Source of the DNA: Nguyenibacter vanlangensis
GTDB lineage: Bacteria; Pseudomonadota; Alphaproteobacteria; Acetobacterales; Acetobacteraceae
Assembly: GCF_038719015.1 (NCBI RefSeq)
Contig: NZ_CP152276.1
Span: 3,050,001-3,114,000, forward strand
DNA length: 64,000 nt
Direction of reading: 5' to 3'
The notes below the pieces were generated by a model. It was not told the DNA's origin, ran no database searches, and was given only the letters and a program-made list of their open reading frames with translations. Below are positions 40,994 through 51,950 of the stretch, piece by piece; positions within the stretch are counted from its first letter, which is position 1; each line of letters starts with the position of its first letter. The translations under genes and the position numbers were made by a program.

Positions 40994-41955
40994 TGGCCGT
41001 GCCGGCGAAATGGACGATCGCGCGCGCCCCGGACCTGACCGGGCGGGTCGCCGTGGTGACGGGGGCGAGCGGCGGCCTGGGCTATGAGACCGCGTGCGGC
41101 CTGGCGGCGCGCGGGGCCACGACCATCCTGGCGGGGCGCAACGCGGCGCGCGGCCAGGCGGCGCTGGATCGGCTGCGGGCCCGGGTGGCGGAAACCGGCG
41201 GGGCGGAGGCCAGGGCGGACTTCATGATGCTGGACCTGGGCAGCCTGCGCTCGGTCGCGGCCTTCGCCCAGGCGCTGGGGGAGCGGACGGACAGGCTGGA
41301 CATCCTGGTGAACAATGCCGGCCTGATGGGCGCGCCGCGCCGTGCGCAGACCGAGGACGGGTTCGAGCTGCAATTCGGCACCAATTACCTTGGCCATTTC
41401 GCCCTGACCGGACGGCTGCGGCCGCTGCTGCTGCGCGCCCCGGACGGCGGGCGGGTGGTCAGCGTCGCCAGCCTGGCGGCGTGGCGCGGCCGGCTGGTAT
41501 TCGACGATCTGCAGGCGCGGCATCGCTATACGCCGTTCGGCGCCTATCGGCAGAGCAAGCTGGCCAACCTGATCTTCGCGCTGGAACTGGACCGGCTGGC
41601 GCAGTCCGGGGGGTGGAACCTGCACTCCCTCGCCGCCCATCCGGGCTGGGCGGTGACCGACATCATGGCCAATCGCGTGCCCGAGGCGCCGAACGCGGCC
41701 GAACGGGCGATCCGGGGCATGGTACGGGTGGCCTTCCGGCTGATGGGCCAGTCGGCCGAGGCCGGGGCGCGGCCGATCCTGTTCGCCGCCGCCGGTCGCG
41801 AGGCGGCGGATGGCCATTATTACGGCCCGGCCGGGCGCGGCGAGCGGCGCGGCGCGGTAGCCGAGGCGCGGGTACCGCCCCAGGCGCGCAGCCTGCCCGC
41901 CGCGCGGCGGCTGTGGGCGGTGTCCGAGCGGCTGACCGGGGTATCGCTGTCCTGA
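40990..41955 (+). CDS. Short-chain dehydrogenase/reductase (retinol dehydrogenase/WWOX-like)
   Basis: A 321-residue NAD(P)-dependent oxidoreductase. Cofactor motif VVTGASGGLGYETACGL, NNAGLMG, and catalytic YRQSKLAN (Tyr-x3-Lys) in YTPFGAYRQSK are present. The order ILVNNAGLMGAPRRAQTEDGFELQFGTNYLGHF is typical of the protochlorophyllide-reductase/retinol-dehydrogenase-like group. The start is the first of two ATG codons; its stop-start overlap with DedA implies coupled translation. Substrate unknown. Confidence 0.92.
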   Translation: MMAVPAKWTIARAPDLTGRVAVVTGASGGLGYETACGLAARGATTILAGRNAARGQAALDRLRARVAETGGAEARADFMMLDLGSLRSVAAFAQALGERTDRLDILVNNAGLMGAPRRAQTEDGFELQFGTNYLGHFALTGRLRPLLLRAPDGGRVVSVASLAAWRGRLVFDDLQARHRYTPFGAYRQSKLANLIFALELDRLAQSGGWNLHSLAAHPGWAVTDIMANRVPEAPNAAERAIRGMVRVAFRLMGQSAEAGARPILFAAAGREAADGHYYGPAGRGERRGAVAEARVPPQARSLPAARRLWAVSERLTGVSLS

Positions 41956-41967
41956 CCGGCCGCGCGG

Positions 41968-42717
41968 TCAGCGCCGGGTGAAGACCCAGTAGAAAGGTTG
42001 CCGCCCGGCGCGCAGGGCCTTGGCCTCGTAGCGGGTCGGGGGCCAGCCTTCGGGGCGGATTTTGGCGGGCGGTGCGGTGTCGAACAGGTCCTGGGCGGCC
42101 ATGACCTCTTCCACCCACGCCTGATAGGTCGGGTCGTCGCTGGCGACGCGCCAGGTGGCGCCCGGCTTGAGCACGCGGGCCACCAGCCTGATCGTCTCGG
42201 GATGGACGAAGCGGCGTTTGGCGTGCCGGGCCTTGGGCCACGGGTCGGGAAACATCAGGAACATCCGGTCGAGCGACCGGTCCGGCAGGGCGCGCAGCAG
42301 GATGCGCGCGTCCTCGTCCCACAGCCGCAACCGGTCGGGGACGGGGGCCGTGTCCTCCTGCCCGTCGGGCACCAGGCGCGACAGCAGCGAGCACAGGCCG
42401 TTTTCGAAGACCTCGCTGGCGATATAGCCGACATCCGGATGGGACGCGTGCTGGGCCAGCGAATGCTCGCCGCCGCCGAAACCGACTTCCAGCCAGATTT
42501 CGGACGGCGCACGGCCGAAGCCCCGCGCCGGGTCGGCCAGCGCCGATTCCGCCAGCCGCAGGCGCGGCAGCGTCAGGTCCAGCAGGCGTTGCTGGCGCGG
42601 GCGCAGCGGATGGCCGCGCTGGCGGCCATAGAGCCGGTCCGGCGGGGCCTTGACCGCGACCGGCTGCGCCGATTCGCGGGGGGCGGGGACCGCCTGCGAT
42701 GCCTGCCGGACCGTCAT
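41968..42717 (-). CDS. trmB: tRNA (guanine-N7)-methyltransferase TrmB
   Basis: Methylates N7 of G46 in the variable loop of many tRNAs with SAM. Seen: EIWLEVGFGGGEHSLAQHA (SAM binding, GFGGGE), YIASEVFENG, MFLMFPDPWPKARHAKRRFV (PDPWPKxRHxKRR is diagnostic), and DDPTYQAWV. 249 residues with a Pro/Ala-rich N-terminus. It follows metK with 4 bases between the two, so the SAM-making enzyme and a SAM user are cotranscribed. Confidence 0.95.
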   Translation of the reverse strand: MTVRQASQAVPAPRESAQPVAVKAPPDRLYGRQRGHPLRPRQQRLLDLTLPRLRLAESALADPARGFGRAPSEIWLEVGFGGGEHSLAQHASHPDVGYIASEVFENGLCSLLSRLVPDGQEDTAPVPDRLRLWDEDARILLRALPDRSLDRMFLMFPDPWPKARHAKRRFVHPETIRLVARVLKPGATWRVASDDPTYQAWVEEVMAAQDLFDTAPPAKIRPEGWPPTRYEAKALRAGRQPFYWVFTRR

Positions 42718-42721
42718 GCGC

Positions 42722-43909
42722 TCAGCGGTTGAAGGCGCCGCGCAGCGCGTCGACCAGATCGGTCTGTTCCCACGTGAAATTGTCGCGGGCCGGGTCGGGC
42801 GTGCGGCCGAAATGGCCATAGGCGGCGGTTTCGGTATAGATCGGGCGGTTCAGGCGCAGATGCCGGCGGATGCCGCGCGGCGAGAGGTTCATGACCTCGC
42901 GCAGGACATCGCCCAGCTTCGCCTCGTCCACGTCCTTGCCGGTGCCGTCCAGGTCGACATAGACCGACAGCGGGTGCGACACGCCGATCGCGTACGAGAT
43001 CTGCAGCGTGCAGCGATCGGCCAGGCCGGCGGCGACCACGTTCTTGGCCAGATAGCGGCAGGCATAGGCCGCCGAACGGTCCACCTTGGTCGGGTCCTTG
43101 CCCGAGAAGGCGCCGCCGCCATGCGGGGCCGCGCCGCCATAGGTGTCGACGATGATCTTGCGCCCGGTCAGGCCGCAATCGCCGTCGGGACCGCCGATGA
43201 CGAACACGCCGGTCGGGTTGACGTAGAATTCGTCGTCCGGGCACATCCAGCCCTCGGGCAGCACCTCGAGCACCACCTCGCGCAGCGCGTTGCGGATCGC
43301 GGGCTGGCTGGCGCCTTCGTCGTGCTGGGTGGAGATCACCACCGAGGTCGCGCCGACCGGGCGGCCATCGACATAGCGCAGGGTCACCTGGCTCTTGGCG
43401 TCGGGCTGCAGGTTGGCGACGCGCGCGTCGCCGGCCTTCCGCAGGTCGCGGATGCGGTGCAGGATGCCGTGCGCGTAATGGATCGGCGCCGGCATCAGCG
43501 TCTCGGTCTCACGCGTCGCGAAGCCGAACATGATGCCCTGGTCGCCGGCGCCCTCGTCCTTGTTGCCGGCGCTGTCCACGCCGACCGCGATGTCGGCGGA
43601 CTGGGCGTGCAGATAGGATTCGATGGCGGCGTTCTTCCACGAGAAGCCGCTCTGGTCATAGCCGATATCGCGGATGGCGGCGCGCGCGCCCTCGATCAGC
43701 GCCTCGGTCGTCACCGAGGACGGGCCGCGCACCTCGCCGGCCAGCACCACGCGGTTGGTCGTCACCAGCGTTTCGCATGCGACGCGCGATTCCCCGTCGG
43801 CCGCCAGATAGGCGTCCAGAACGCTGTCGCTGATCCGGTCCGCGACCTTGTCGGGATGGCCTTCGGACACCGATTCCGATGTGAACAGAAAATCGCCTTT
43901 GTTGCGCAT
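42722..43909 (-). CDS. metK: S-adenosylmethionine synthase
   Basis: Makes SAM from methionine and ATP; 395 residues. Seen: [36 protein letters not shown], the flexible-loop and phosphate-binding region [19 protein letters not shown], and [17 protein letters not shown]. No missing catalytic residue noticed. The 148-base region upstream to dapB holds a TTGACG-like -35 but I found no riboswitch I could trust. Likely cotranscribed with trmB. Confidence 0.97.
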   Translation of the reverse strand: MRNKGDFLFTSESVSEGHPDKVADRISDSVLDAYLAADGESRVACETLVTTNRVVLAGEVRGPSSVTTEALIEGARAAIRDIGYDQSGFSWKNAAIESYLHAQSADIAVGVDSAGNKDEGAGDQGIMFGFATRETETLMPAPIHYAHGILHRIRDLRKAGDARVANLQPDAKSQVTLRYVDGRPVGATSVVISTQHDEGASQPAIRNALREVVLEVLPEGWMCPDDEFYVNPTGVFVIGGPDGDCGLTGRKIIVDTYGGAAPHGGGAFSGKDPTKVDRSAAYACRYLAKNVVAAGLADRCTLQISYAIGVSHPLSVYVDLDGTGKDVDEAKLGDVLREVMNLSPRGIRRHLRLNRPIYTETAAYGHFGRTPDPARDNFTWEQTDLVDALRGAFNR

Positions 43910-44057
43910 GATGGTTCTGCTGACCTCGCACGATGAAACGGGGTGCCGCCGCTCATGCGGAGGCAGGGGGGCGGGACGATGTGACGGAATACCCGCACAG
44001 CGTCAAGTATTTTCAGGGCATATCACGCTCGCGCCGAGGGAAATCAGGCCCCGAGAA

Positions 44058-44858
44058 TCAAGGGGCGCGCAGGCCCAGCACGTCCTCCATGTCGTAGAGG
44101 CCGGGCGTGCGGCCGCGCAGCCACAGCGCCGCGCGCACCGCGCCGGTGGCGTAGATGCGCCGGTCGAAGGAGCGGTGGGCCAGCGTGATCTGTTCGGCGG
44201 CCGAGGTGAAGGTCAGGGTATGTTCGCCCACGATCTGGCCGCCGCGCAGCACGGCGAAGCCGATCGCATCGGCCCGGCGGGGGCCGGTATGGCCGGTGCG
44301 CGCGTCCTCGACATGGCTTGCGAAATCGATGCCGCGCCCGTCCGCGACCGCCTGGCCGATCGCCAGCGCCGTGCCCGAGGGGGCGTCGACCTTCTGCCGA
44401 TGGTGCATTTCCAGGATTTCGGCGTCGTAGGCCGCGGACGGCAGGGCAGCGGCCATCTGGCGGGCCAGGCGGGTGACCAGCGTGACGCCGGGCGAATAAT
44501 TCGCGGCATGCACCACCGGGATGCGCCGCGCGGCGGCCTGGACGGCGTCAAGGTCCTCGTCCGACAGGCCGGTGGTGCCCAGCACCCAGGCGACGCCTGC
44601 CTCGGCCAGGATGGCGGCGTGCGCGCGCACCGTGGCGGCATGGGTGAAATCGATCACCACGTCGCAGCGCGGCGCCAGCTCGCCGAGCGTGGCGAACTGG
44701 CCGGACGCGGCCCCGGATGCAGCCCCGGATGCAGCCTGGGCGTCGCGCGCCGTGCCGCCGGCCAGGCTGCCGCCGCCGGCCGCCACTTCCTCGCGCAGCA
44801 GGCGTCCGACCCGGCCATTGATGCCGGCGATGCCGATGCGGACCGTTTCTGTCGTCAT
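44058..44858 (-). CDS. dapB: 4-hydroxy-tetrahydrodipicolinate reductase
   Basis: NAD(P)H enzyme of lysine and diaminopimelate synthesis; 266 residues. The dinucleotide-binding motif is IGIAGINGRVGRLL; catalytic HHRQKVDAPSGTA, LGTTGLSDEDLDAVQ, and NYSPGVTLVTRLARQ match the family. An Ala/Gly/Ser repeat GAASGAASGQ (about 44-53) lies in a surface loop and is encoded by a short tandem DNA repeat. The gene is downstream of dnaJ, an arrangement seen in acetic acid bacteria. Confidence 0.95.
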   Translation of the reverse strand: MTTETVRIGIAGINGRVGRLLREEVAAGGGSLAGGTARDAQAASGAASGAASGQFATLGELAPRCDVVIDFTHAATVRAHAAILAEAGVAWVLGTTGLSDEDLDAVQAAARRIPVVHAANYSPGVTLVTRLARQMAAALPSAAYDAEILEMHHRQKVDAPSGTALAIGQAVADGRGIDFASHVEDARTGHTGPRRADAIGFAVLRGGQIVGEHTLTFTSAAEQITLAHRSFDRRIYATGAVRAALWLRGRTPGLYDMEDVLGLRAP

Positions 44859-45005
44859 ATCCGGGGCCCAAAATACGGATGGCGGCGCGACCGGGGGATC
44901 GCGCCGCCTGGATTATCCACGGTGCGAGTTGGGGGGATCACCATGGACCCTCGATTTCTACCCCTAACCGGCACCCCTTTCAACCGCGGCGGCGGACCGA
45001 CGCGT

Positions 45006-46130
45006 TCAGAGCTTGCCTTCGAAGAAATCGCGCACCTTGCCGAAGAAGCCGGCGCTTTCGGGGTTGGCGCGCTCGTGGTCGCCGCCGTCGCCTTCGAATT
45101 CGTCGAGCAGCTCGCGCTGGCGCTTGGTCAGGTGGCGCGGGGTCTCGACCGAGACCTGGATATACATGTCGCCGCGCGCCGCCGAGCGCAGGACCGAGAA
45201 ACCCTTGCCGCGCAGGCGGAAATTCTCGCCGGTCTGGGTGCCGGCGGGGACCCTGACCTTGGCGCGCGAGCCGTCGACCACCGGGACTTCGATTTCGGTG
45301 CCCAGGGCCGCCTGGGTCATGCGCAGGGGCACGCGGCAATAGATGTTGGCGCCGTCGCGCTGGAAGATCGGGTGGGGCTCGACCGCGACATGGACGTACA
45401 GATCGCCCGGAGGCACGCCCTTGCCGCCGGATTCGCCCTCGCCGGACAGCCGGATGCGCGTGCCGTCCTCGACGCCTGCCGGGATCGGGACGTCGAGCGT
45501 GCGCTGGCGCTCGACGGTGCCGGTGCCGCGGCAGGCCGGGCAGGGATTGCGCACCACCTTGCCGGCGCCGTGGCAGGTCGGGCAGGCGCGTTCGACCAGG
45601 AAGAAGCCCTGCTGGGCGCGGACCTTGCCGGCGCCATGGCAGGTCGGACAGGTCTCGGCCCCCTGGTCGCGGTCGGCCGAGCCCGAGCCGTCGCAGGATT
45701 CGCAGATGACCCGGGTGGGCACGGTGACGGGTTTCTTGACGCCCGAGAACGCCTCGGTGAAAGAGATCGAGACCTGGATCTGGATGTCGCTGCCCGAGCG
45801 GCGGCCGCCGCGCCGGCCGCCCATCATGTCGCCGAACATCTGCTCGAAGATGTCGCCCAGACCGCCGCCGAAATCGAACCCGCCGGCGCCGGGGCCGCCG
45901 CCCTCGAACGCCGCATGGCCGAAGCGGTCATAGGCCGCGCGTTTCTGATCGTCCTTCAGGACGTCGTAGGCTTCGTTGATTTCCTTGAACCGGGATTCGG
46001 CCGACGCGTCGCCGGGATTGCGGTCCGGGTGGTACTGCATGGCCAGCCGGCGATACGCCTTTTTCAACTCGTCGCCATTCGCATCGCGGGAGACTTCGAG
46101 CACGGCGTAGTAATCGAGCTTGGTGGCCAT
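45006..46130 (-). CDS. dnaJ: Chaperone protein DnaJ
   Basis: Hsp40 cochaperone that delivers substrates to DnaK and stimulates its ATPase; 374 residues. J domain with YHPDRN, then the Gly/Phe region ([17 protein letters not shown]), four CxxCxGxG zinc repeats ([16 protein letters not shown] twice, CPACRGTG), and the C-terminal substrate-binding domains. The start at 46130 (MATKLDYY) matches DnaJ N-termini. It follows dnaK at about 200 bases, with a terminator-like hairpin between them. Confidence 0.97.
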   Translation of the reverse strand: MATKLDYYAVLEVSRDANGDELKKAYRRLAMQYHPDRNPGDASAESRFKEINEAYDVLKDDQKRAAYDRFGHAAFEGGGPGAGGFDFGGGLGDIFEQMFGDMMGGRRGGRRSGSDIQIQVSISFTEAFSGVKKPVTVPTRVICESCDGSGSADRDQGAETCPTCHGAGKVRAQQGFFLVERACPTCHGAGKVVRNPCPACRGTGTVERQRTLDVPIPAGVEDGTRIRLSGEGESGGKGVPPGDLYVHVAVEPHPIFQRDGANIYCRVPLRMTQAALGTEIEVPVVDGSRAKVRVPAGTQTGENFRLRGKGFSVLRSAARGDMYIQVSVETPRHLTKRQRELLDEFEGDGGDHERANPESAGFFGKVRDFFEGKL

Positions 46131-46209
46131 CACGGTCCTCATTGGGGGCCGCGTTCAGGGCGGTGCCGCGGCCGTCGATCATGAAATGAACAGGGTCGGT
46201 CAAGGAAAA

Positions 46210-46236
46210 GCGCCCGCCTTCGGCAGAAGGGGGCGC
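46210..46236 (-). terminator. Hairpin between dnaK and dnaJ
   Basis: On the minus strand GCGCCC and CCTTC arms pair with GAAGG and GGGCGC around a TGCC loop (one unpaired C), then CTTTTCCTT follows. It is a rho-independent-terminator-like structure downstream of dnaK; it may end or reduce read-through into dnaJ. A second CGCCTT/AAGGCG stem lies next to it. Confidence 0.5.
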
Positions 46237-46336
46237 CTTCGGCCAAAGGCGGGAACCAGAGGCGGCGGCCAAAGGCGGAGCCCGTGGCGGGCGGCACCGG
46301 CCGAAACCGGGCCGCCACGACCGCGCCGCCGGACGA

Positions 46337-48250
<1,914 letters not shown>

Positions 48251-48410
48251 TCATATTCTCCTTTCAGCGGTCCCGACCGGCCCGAAGCACCGGAAAGGAC
48301 CCTAGAACCCATTATGGTCCGGCAGGTGGCGCGAATGGTCCGCCGCACCTGATGATCTGCCTTGTCCGCCACACTGCGTGCTGGCGCCCGCACCGCCGGA
48401 TCTGTCCAGC

Positions 48411-48439
48411 ATGTATTCAGACCGGGTATCCCTTTCAAG
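48411..48439 (-). promoter_or_regulatory. Possible RpoH-type heat-shock promoter for dnaK
   Basis: On the minus strand CTTGAA (48439-48434), 15 bases, then GAATACAT (48418-48411), about 160 bases upstream of dnaK. The CTTGAA fits alphaproteobacterial RpoH -35 boxes; the -10 match is weaker. Confidence 0.3.
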
Positions 48440-48509
48440 GGCAATTCCGGCGCAAATCCGGGGCGATCCCGGATGCCGGTCGGGACGCCGGTCCGGGCGC
48501 CGCCGGGAA

Positions 48510-49166
48510 TCAGGCGCCGGTCTTGTCGGATGCGGGCGTGTCGGCGGGCGGCGCGCCCTTGGACACGACGACCATCGCCGGCTTCAGCAGGCGGCCATGC
48601 AGCTTCCAGGCCGGGGTCCAGGCCTGGATGACCGTGCCCGGGGGATGCTCCTCGCTGTGCTGCTCGGCCATCGCCTGGTGGTGGTTGGCGTCGAACGGCG
48701 CGCCGGCCGGGTCGGTGGCCGAGATGCCGTGCCGTTCCAGGATGCCGATGAAGGACCGTTCGGTGCTCTCGATCCCCTCGCGCATGCGCGCGATCAGCCG
48801 GTCCTCACCCTCGGTGGCGTGGGGCAGGCTGGCCAGCGCGCGCTTGAGGTTCTCGGCGGCCTCGACCACGTCGCGGGCGAATTTCTGCGTCGCGTATTGC
48901 CGCGCATCGTCCAGCTCGCGTTTGGTGCGGGCGCGCAGGTTCTGCATCTCGGCCTCCGAGCGCATCCAGCGTTCGCGCATGTCCTCCAGCGCGGCTTCCA
49001 GCTCCTGGATCCGGGCTTCGGGTCCGGTTTCGGGGGAGGCGTCGGCCGTCGCGGTCTGGGCGGTATCCATCTCTTCACTGTCCATCCGGGCTGTGTCCTG
49101 GTCGTTGCCGGTGGCCTGGCCAGGGGTATGGCCAGTGGCTTCGGTCGGGTCGGTATCGTGGCTCAT
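48510..49166 (-). CDS. grpE: Nucleotide exchange factor GrpE
   Basis: Exchange factor for DnaK, 218 residues. Acidic, Gln/Thr-rich N-terminus; then the long coiled coil (IQELEAALEDMRERWMRSEAEMQNLRART) and the beta-domain with FDANHHQAMAEQHSEEHPPGTV and GRLLKPAMVVVSKG, the family signature. Separated from dnaK by 259 bases that hold the dnaK promoter, so it probably has its own promoter. Confidence 0.95.
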   Translation of the reverse strand: MSHDTDPTEATGHTPGQATGNDQDTARMDSEEMDTAQTATADASPETGPEARIQELEAALEDMRERWMRSEAEMQNLRARTKRELDDARQYATQKFARDVVEAAENLKRALASLPHATEGEDRLIARMREGIESTERSFIGILERHGISATDPAGAPFDANHHQAMAEQHSEEHPPGTVIQAWTPAWKLHGRLLKPAMVVVSKGAPPADTPASDKTGA

Positions 49167-49403
49167 GCGTCTTGAAGTAGGTCACCGCGCGCCGTTGGAC
49201 AAGGCATTGCGGCATGGCCGACCATGACGTTTCCGCGTCTCTGTCCCCTGCCCGGGACCTCGTGGTCCGTCTCCTGTAGAGGGACATGGACGGATGGTCA
49301 TCGGCGCCTGCCATGACAGCGCCTTGTTCCTGGCGCTATGATGACGCGGACGATGTGACGAGCAAGGCCGGCGGGGTTGTCGGCAGGGAGCGAGAACGCC
49401 GCG

Positions 49404-50114
49404 ATGGAGCCGACGAAACACACGATCGCCCTGGTCGACGACGACCGGAACATCCTGACCTCGGTGCAGATGACGCTGGAGGCCGAGGGCTTCTGCGTCC
49501 GCACCTATACGGACGGCGAGAGCGCCCTGCACGGAATCACGACCCGGCCGGTCGACCTGGCGGTGCTGGATATCAAGATGCCCCGCATGGACGGGATGGA
49601 ACTGCTGCAGCGCCTGCGCAGCCGGTCCCACCTGCCGGTGATCTTCCTGTCGTCGAAGGACGAGGAGGTCGACCAGTTGATGGGGCTGCGCCTGGGGGCG
49701 GACGACTACATCACCAAGCCGTTCTCGCAGCGACTGCTGCTGGAGCGCATCCGCGCGCTGCTGCGCCGCAACGACGCCACCCGCAACGAGGCGGGCGGAG
49801 CGGGCGGCGGCGGCACGATGGTGCGCGGCGACCTGTCGCTGGACGAGACGCGGCACCAGTGCCTGTGGCGCGGGAAGGACATCCAGTTGACGGTGACCGA
49901 GTTCCTGCTGGTCAAGGCGCTGGCGGCGCGGCCCGGGCTGGTCAAGTCGCGCGACCAGTTGATCGACGCCGCCTACGGCGAGAACATCTATGTCGACGAC
50001 CGCACCATCGACAGCCACATCAAGCGGGTGCGCAAGAAATTCCGCCAGGTGGACGAGGAGTTCAACCAGATCGAGACGCTGTACGGGATCGGCTATCGCT
50101 ACAAGGAGGAGTGA
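49404..50114 (+). CDS. chvI: Response regulator of the ChvI type (OmpR family)
   Basis: A 236-residue response regulator. Receiver domain with [14 protein letters not shown], phosphoacceptor Asp56 in [14 protein letters not shown], and K in [23 protein letters not shown]. The C-terminal winged helix includes [22 protein letters not shown] and [16 protein letters not shown]. It is followed directly by the sensor kinase ChvG with a 0-base gap; in related bacteria this pair responds to acid and cell-envelope stress. A TTG start at 49377 is possible, but [14 protein letters not shown] fits better. Confidence 0.93.
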   Translation: MEPTKHTIALVDDDRNILTSVQMTLEAEGFCVRTYTDGESALHGITTRPVDLAVLDIKMPRMDGMELLQRLRSRSHLPVIFLSSKDEEVDQLMGLRLGADDYITKPFSQRLLLERIRALLRRNDATRNEAGGAGGGGTMVRGDLSLDETRHQCLWRGKDIQLTVTEFLLVKALAARPGLVKSRDQLIDAAYGENIYVDDRTIDSHIKRVRKKFRQVDEEFNQIETLYGIGYRYKEE

Positions 50115-51902
50115 GTGCGCATCGGCAACCTGGTGACGGCGCTGCCCGATCCGTTCACCTGGCTGCGCCGGGGGGCCGAGACCGGCGGCGAGAACCTGAA
50201 CCGCGACGCGGCGGCGGCCTATCGGGAATATCGCACGCGCCTGGTCTCGCCGCTGATACGGCGGGTGCTGCTGGTCAACGTGCTGCCGCTGATGGTGCTG
50301 GCGGTGACGCTGCTCTATCTGAGCCAGTTCCAGAACAGCCTGCTGGAAGCCGAGGTCATGGCCCTGCGCGAGCAGGCGCGGATCTATGCCGGCGCGCTGG
50401 GGCAGAGCGCCGTGGTGTTCGGCCATGGCGGCGCGCCGATCCTGGACGCGCCGCTGGCCCGGCCGCTGCTGCTGCGCCTGACCGAGCCCAGCCCCAGCGC
50501 CCATGCGCGGCTGTTCGCCCCCGACGGGCAACTGGTGGCCGACAGCCGGGTCGAGGCCGCGGCGGCGGTGCAGCATCGCGGGGCGCGGGGGCAGATCGCC
50601 ATGCAGCCCCTGCCCTCGCCCGCCGCCGACGACGGCGATGATCGCGCGCCCCGGGCGTCGGCCGGGGCCAAGCTGGGGCTGGCCGAACGGTTCTATGACC
50701 GGCTGCTGTCCCTGCTGCCGATCCTGTCGGGCGGGCGGATCGTGACCCTGGACACGCCGGATACCGACCCCAGCGTGCAGCCGATGACCGGGGCGGACGG
50801 CGCCGCGCAGCCGGAAATGCCCCCCTATATCCGCCGGACCGCGCGCCGGCACCTGATCGTCACGGTGGCCGAGCCGGTGATGCATGAGGGCCAGACGATC
50901 GGCATCATCCAGTTGACGCGGCAGGCCGGCAACGTGGACCGGTCCCTGTTCGCCGTGCGCTCGTCGATCCTGTCGCTGTTCCTGGTGGCGCTGGCCGTGA
51001 CGGTGCTGCTGTCGTGGTACCTGTCGCTGACGATCGCGCGTCCGCTGCTGCGGCTGACCGCGTCGGCCCATGTGATGCGCGAGAGCACCGGCCGGTCGGA
51101 TCCGGTGCCGGTGCGCCTGCTGGCCCGCCGGGACGAGATCGGCGAGGTGGCGCGGGCGCTGCAGGACAGCGCCCGGGCGCTGTGGGCGCGGATGGACGCG
51201 ATCGAGCGGTTCGCCGCCGATGTCAGCCACGAGATCAAGAACCCGCTCTCGTCGATCCGCTCGGCGATCGAGACGCTGCTGCGGATCGAGGATCTGAACC
51301 GCCAGCGGCGGCTGCTGTCGATCATCAACGAGGACGTGCGGCGGCTGGACCGGCTGATCACCGATATTTCCGATGCCAGCCGGGTGGACGCGGAATTGTC
51401 GCGCGCGCGCACCGAGCCGGTGGCGGTGGTGCCGATGCTGTCGGTGCTGGCCGAGATCCACCAGGCGACGCGCCAGCCGGGCCAGCCGGTGCTGAGCGTG
51501 GCCAGCAGCGGGGATACGGCCGAGCGCCGGCTGGCGGTGATGGCGGTCGAGGACCGGCTGGTGCAGGTGCTGCGCAACCTGATCGGCAATGCGATCTCGT
51601 TCTCGCCGCCCGAGGGGCGCATCGTGCTGAGCGCGGTGCCGGCCGCCGGCGGGATGGTCGAGATCGCGGTGACGGACGAAGGGCCTGGCATTCCGCCCGG
51701 AAAGCTGAACAGCATCTTCGACCGGTTCTATTCCGAGCGGCCGACCAGCGAGAATTTCGGCCAGCATTCGGGGCTGGGCCTGTCGATCAGCCGGCAGATC
51801 GTCGAGACCCTGAAAGGCACGATCCGCGCGGAAAACCGCATCGGCCCCGATGGCCAGGTGACCGGCGCGCGGTTCGTCGTCAGCCTGCCGCGAGTGGCCT
51901 GA
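50115..51902 (+). CDS. chvG: Sensor histidine kinase of the ChvG type
   Basis: A 595-residue membrane kinase. N-terminal signal-anchor (RVLLVNVLPLMVLAVTLLYL), periplasmic domain of about 240 residues, second TM (SILSLFLVALAVTVLLSWYL), HAMP, the H-box DVSHEIKNPLSSIRSAIETLL (His372), N-box NLIGNAISFS, and G-boxes DEGPGIPPGKLNSIFDRFY and GLGLSISRQIV. The GTG at 50115 overlaps nothing; its AAGGAGGA lies in the chvI end. It senses acid or envelope stress in relatives. Its 3' side carries an IS element. Confidence 0.94.
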   Translation: MRIGNLVTALPDPFTWLRRGAETGGENLNRDAAAAYREYRTRLVSPLIRRVLLVNVLPLMVLAVTLLYLSQFQNSLLEAEVMALREQARIYAGALGQSAVVFGHGGAPILDAPLARPLLLRLTEPSPSAHARLFAPDGQLVADSRVEAAAAVQHRGARGQIAMQPLPSPAADDGDDRAPRASAGAKLGLAERFYDRLLSLLPILSGGRIVTLDTPDTDPSVQPMTGADGAAQPEMPPYIRRTARRHLIVTVAEPVMHEGQTIGIIQLTRQAGNVDRSLFAVRSSILSLFLVALAVTVLLSWYLSLTIARPLLRLTASAHVMRESTGRSDPVPVRLLARRDEIGEVARALQDSARALWARMDAIERFAADVSHEIKNPLSSIRSAIETLLRIEDLNRQRRLLSIINEDVRRLDRLITDISDASRVDAELSRARTEPVAVVPMLSVLAEIHQATRQPGQPVLSVASSGDTAERRLAVMAVEDRLVQVLRNLIGNAISFSPPEGRIVLSAVPAAGGMVEIAVTDEGPGIPPGKLNSIFDRFYSERPTSENFGQHSGLGLSISRQIVETLKGTIRAENRIGPDGQVTGARFVVSLPRVA

Positions 51903-51942
51903 GGGGTTTCGCGCGCGCCGGCACATAACTCCCGACGTACAA

Positions 51943-51950
51943 AAGTTTTT
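51943..51950. repeat. Target site duplication, left copy
   Basis: AAGTTTTT at 51943-51950, repeated exactly at 52981-52988 on the other side of the IS; 8 bp is the length usual for IS1595-family insertions. Confidence 0.85.

Noticed and set aside
43910..44057. SAM riboswitch upstream of metK
   Set aside because: I compared the leader with SAM-I, SAM-II and SAM/SAH consensus features from memory and could not place a core; calling it would be guesswork. A covariance-model search would decide.
43848..46184. Long plus-strand open frame across dapB and dnaJ
   Set aside because: It lies opposite dapB and dnaJ, which have complete and well-conserved products; composition is that of an antisense frame.
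49182..51926. Long open frame on the minus strand opposite chvI-chvG
   Set aside because: Translated product is Arg/Gln/His-rich without any domain; the plus-strand two-component genes are clear.
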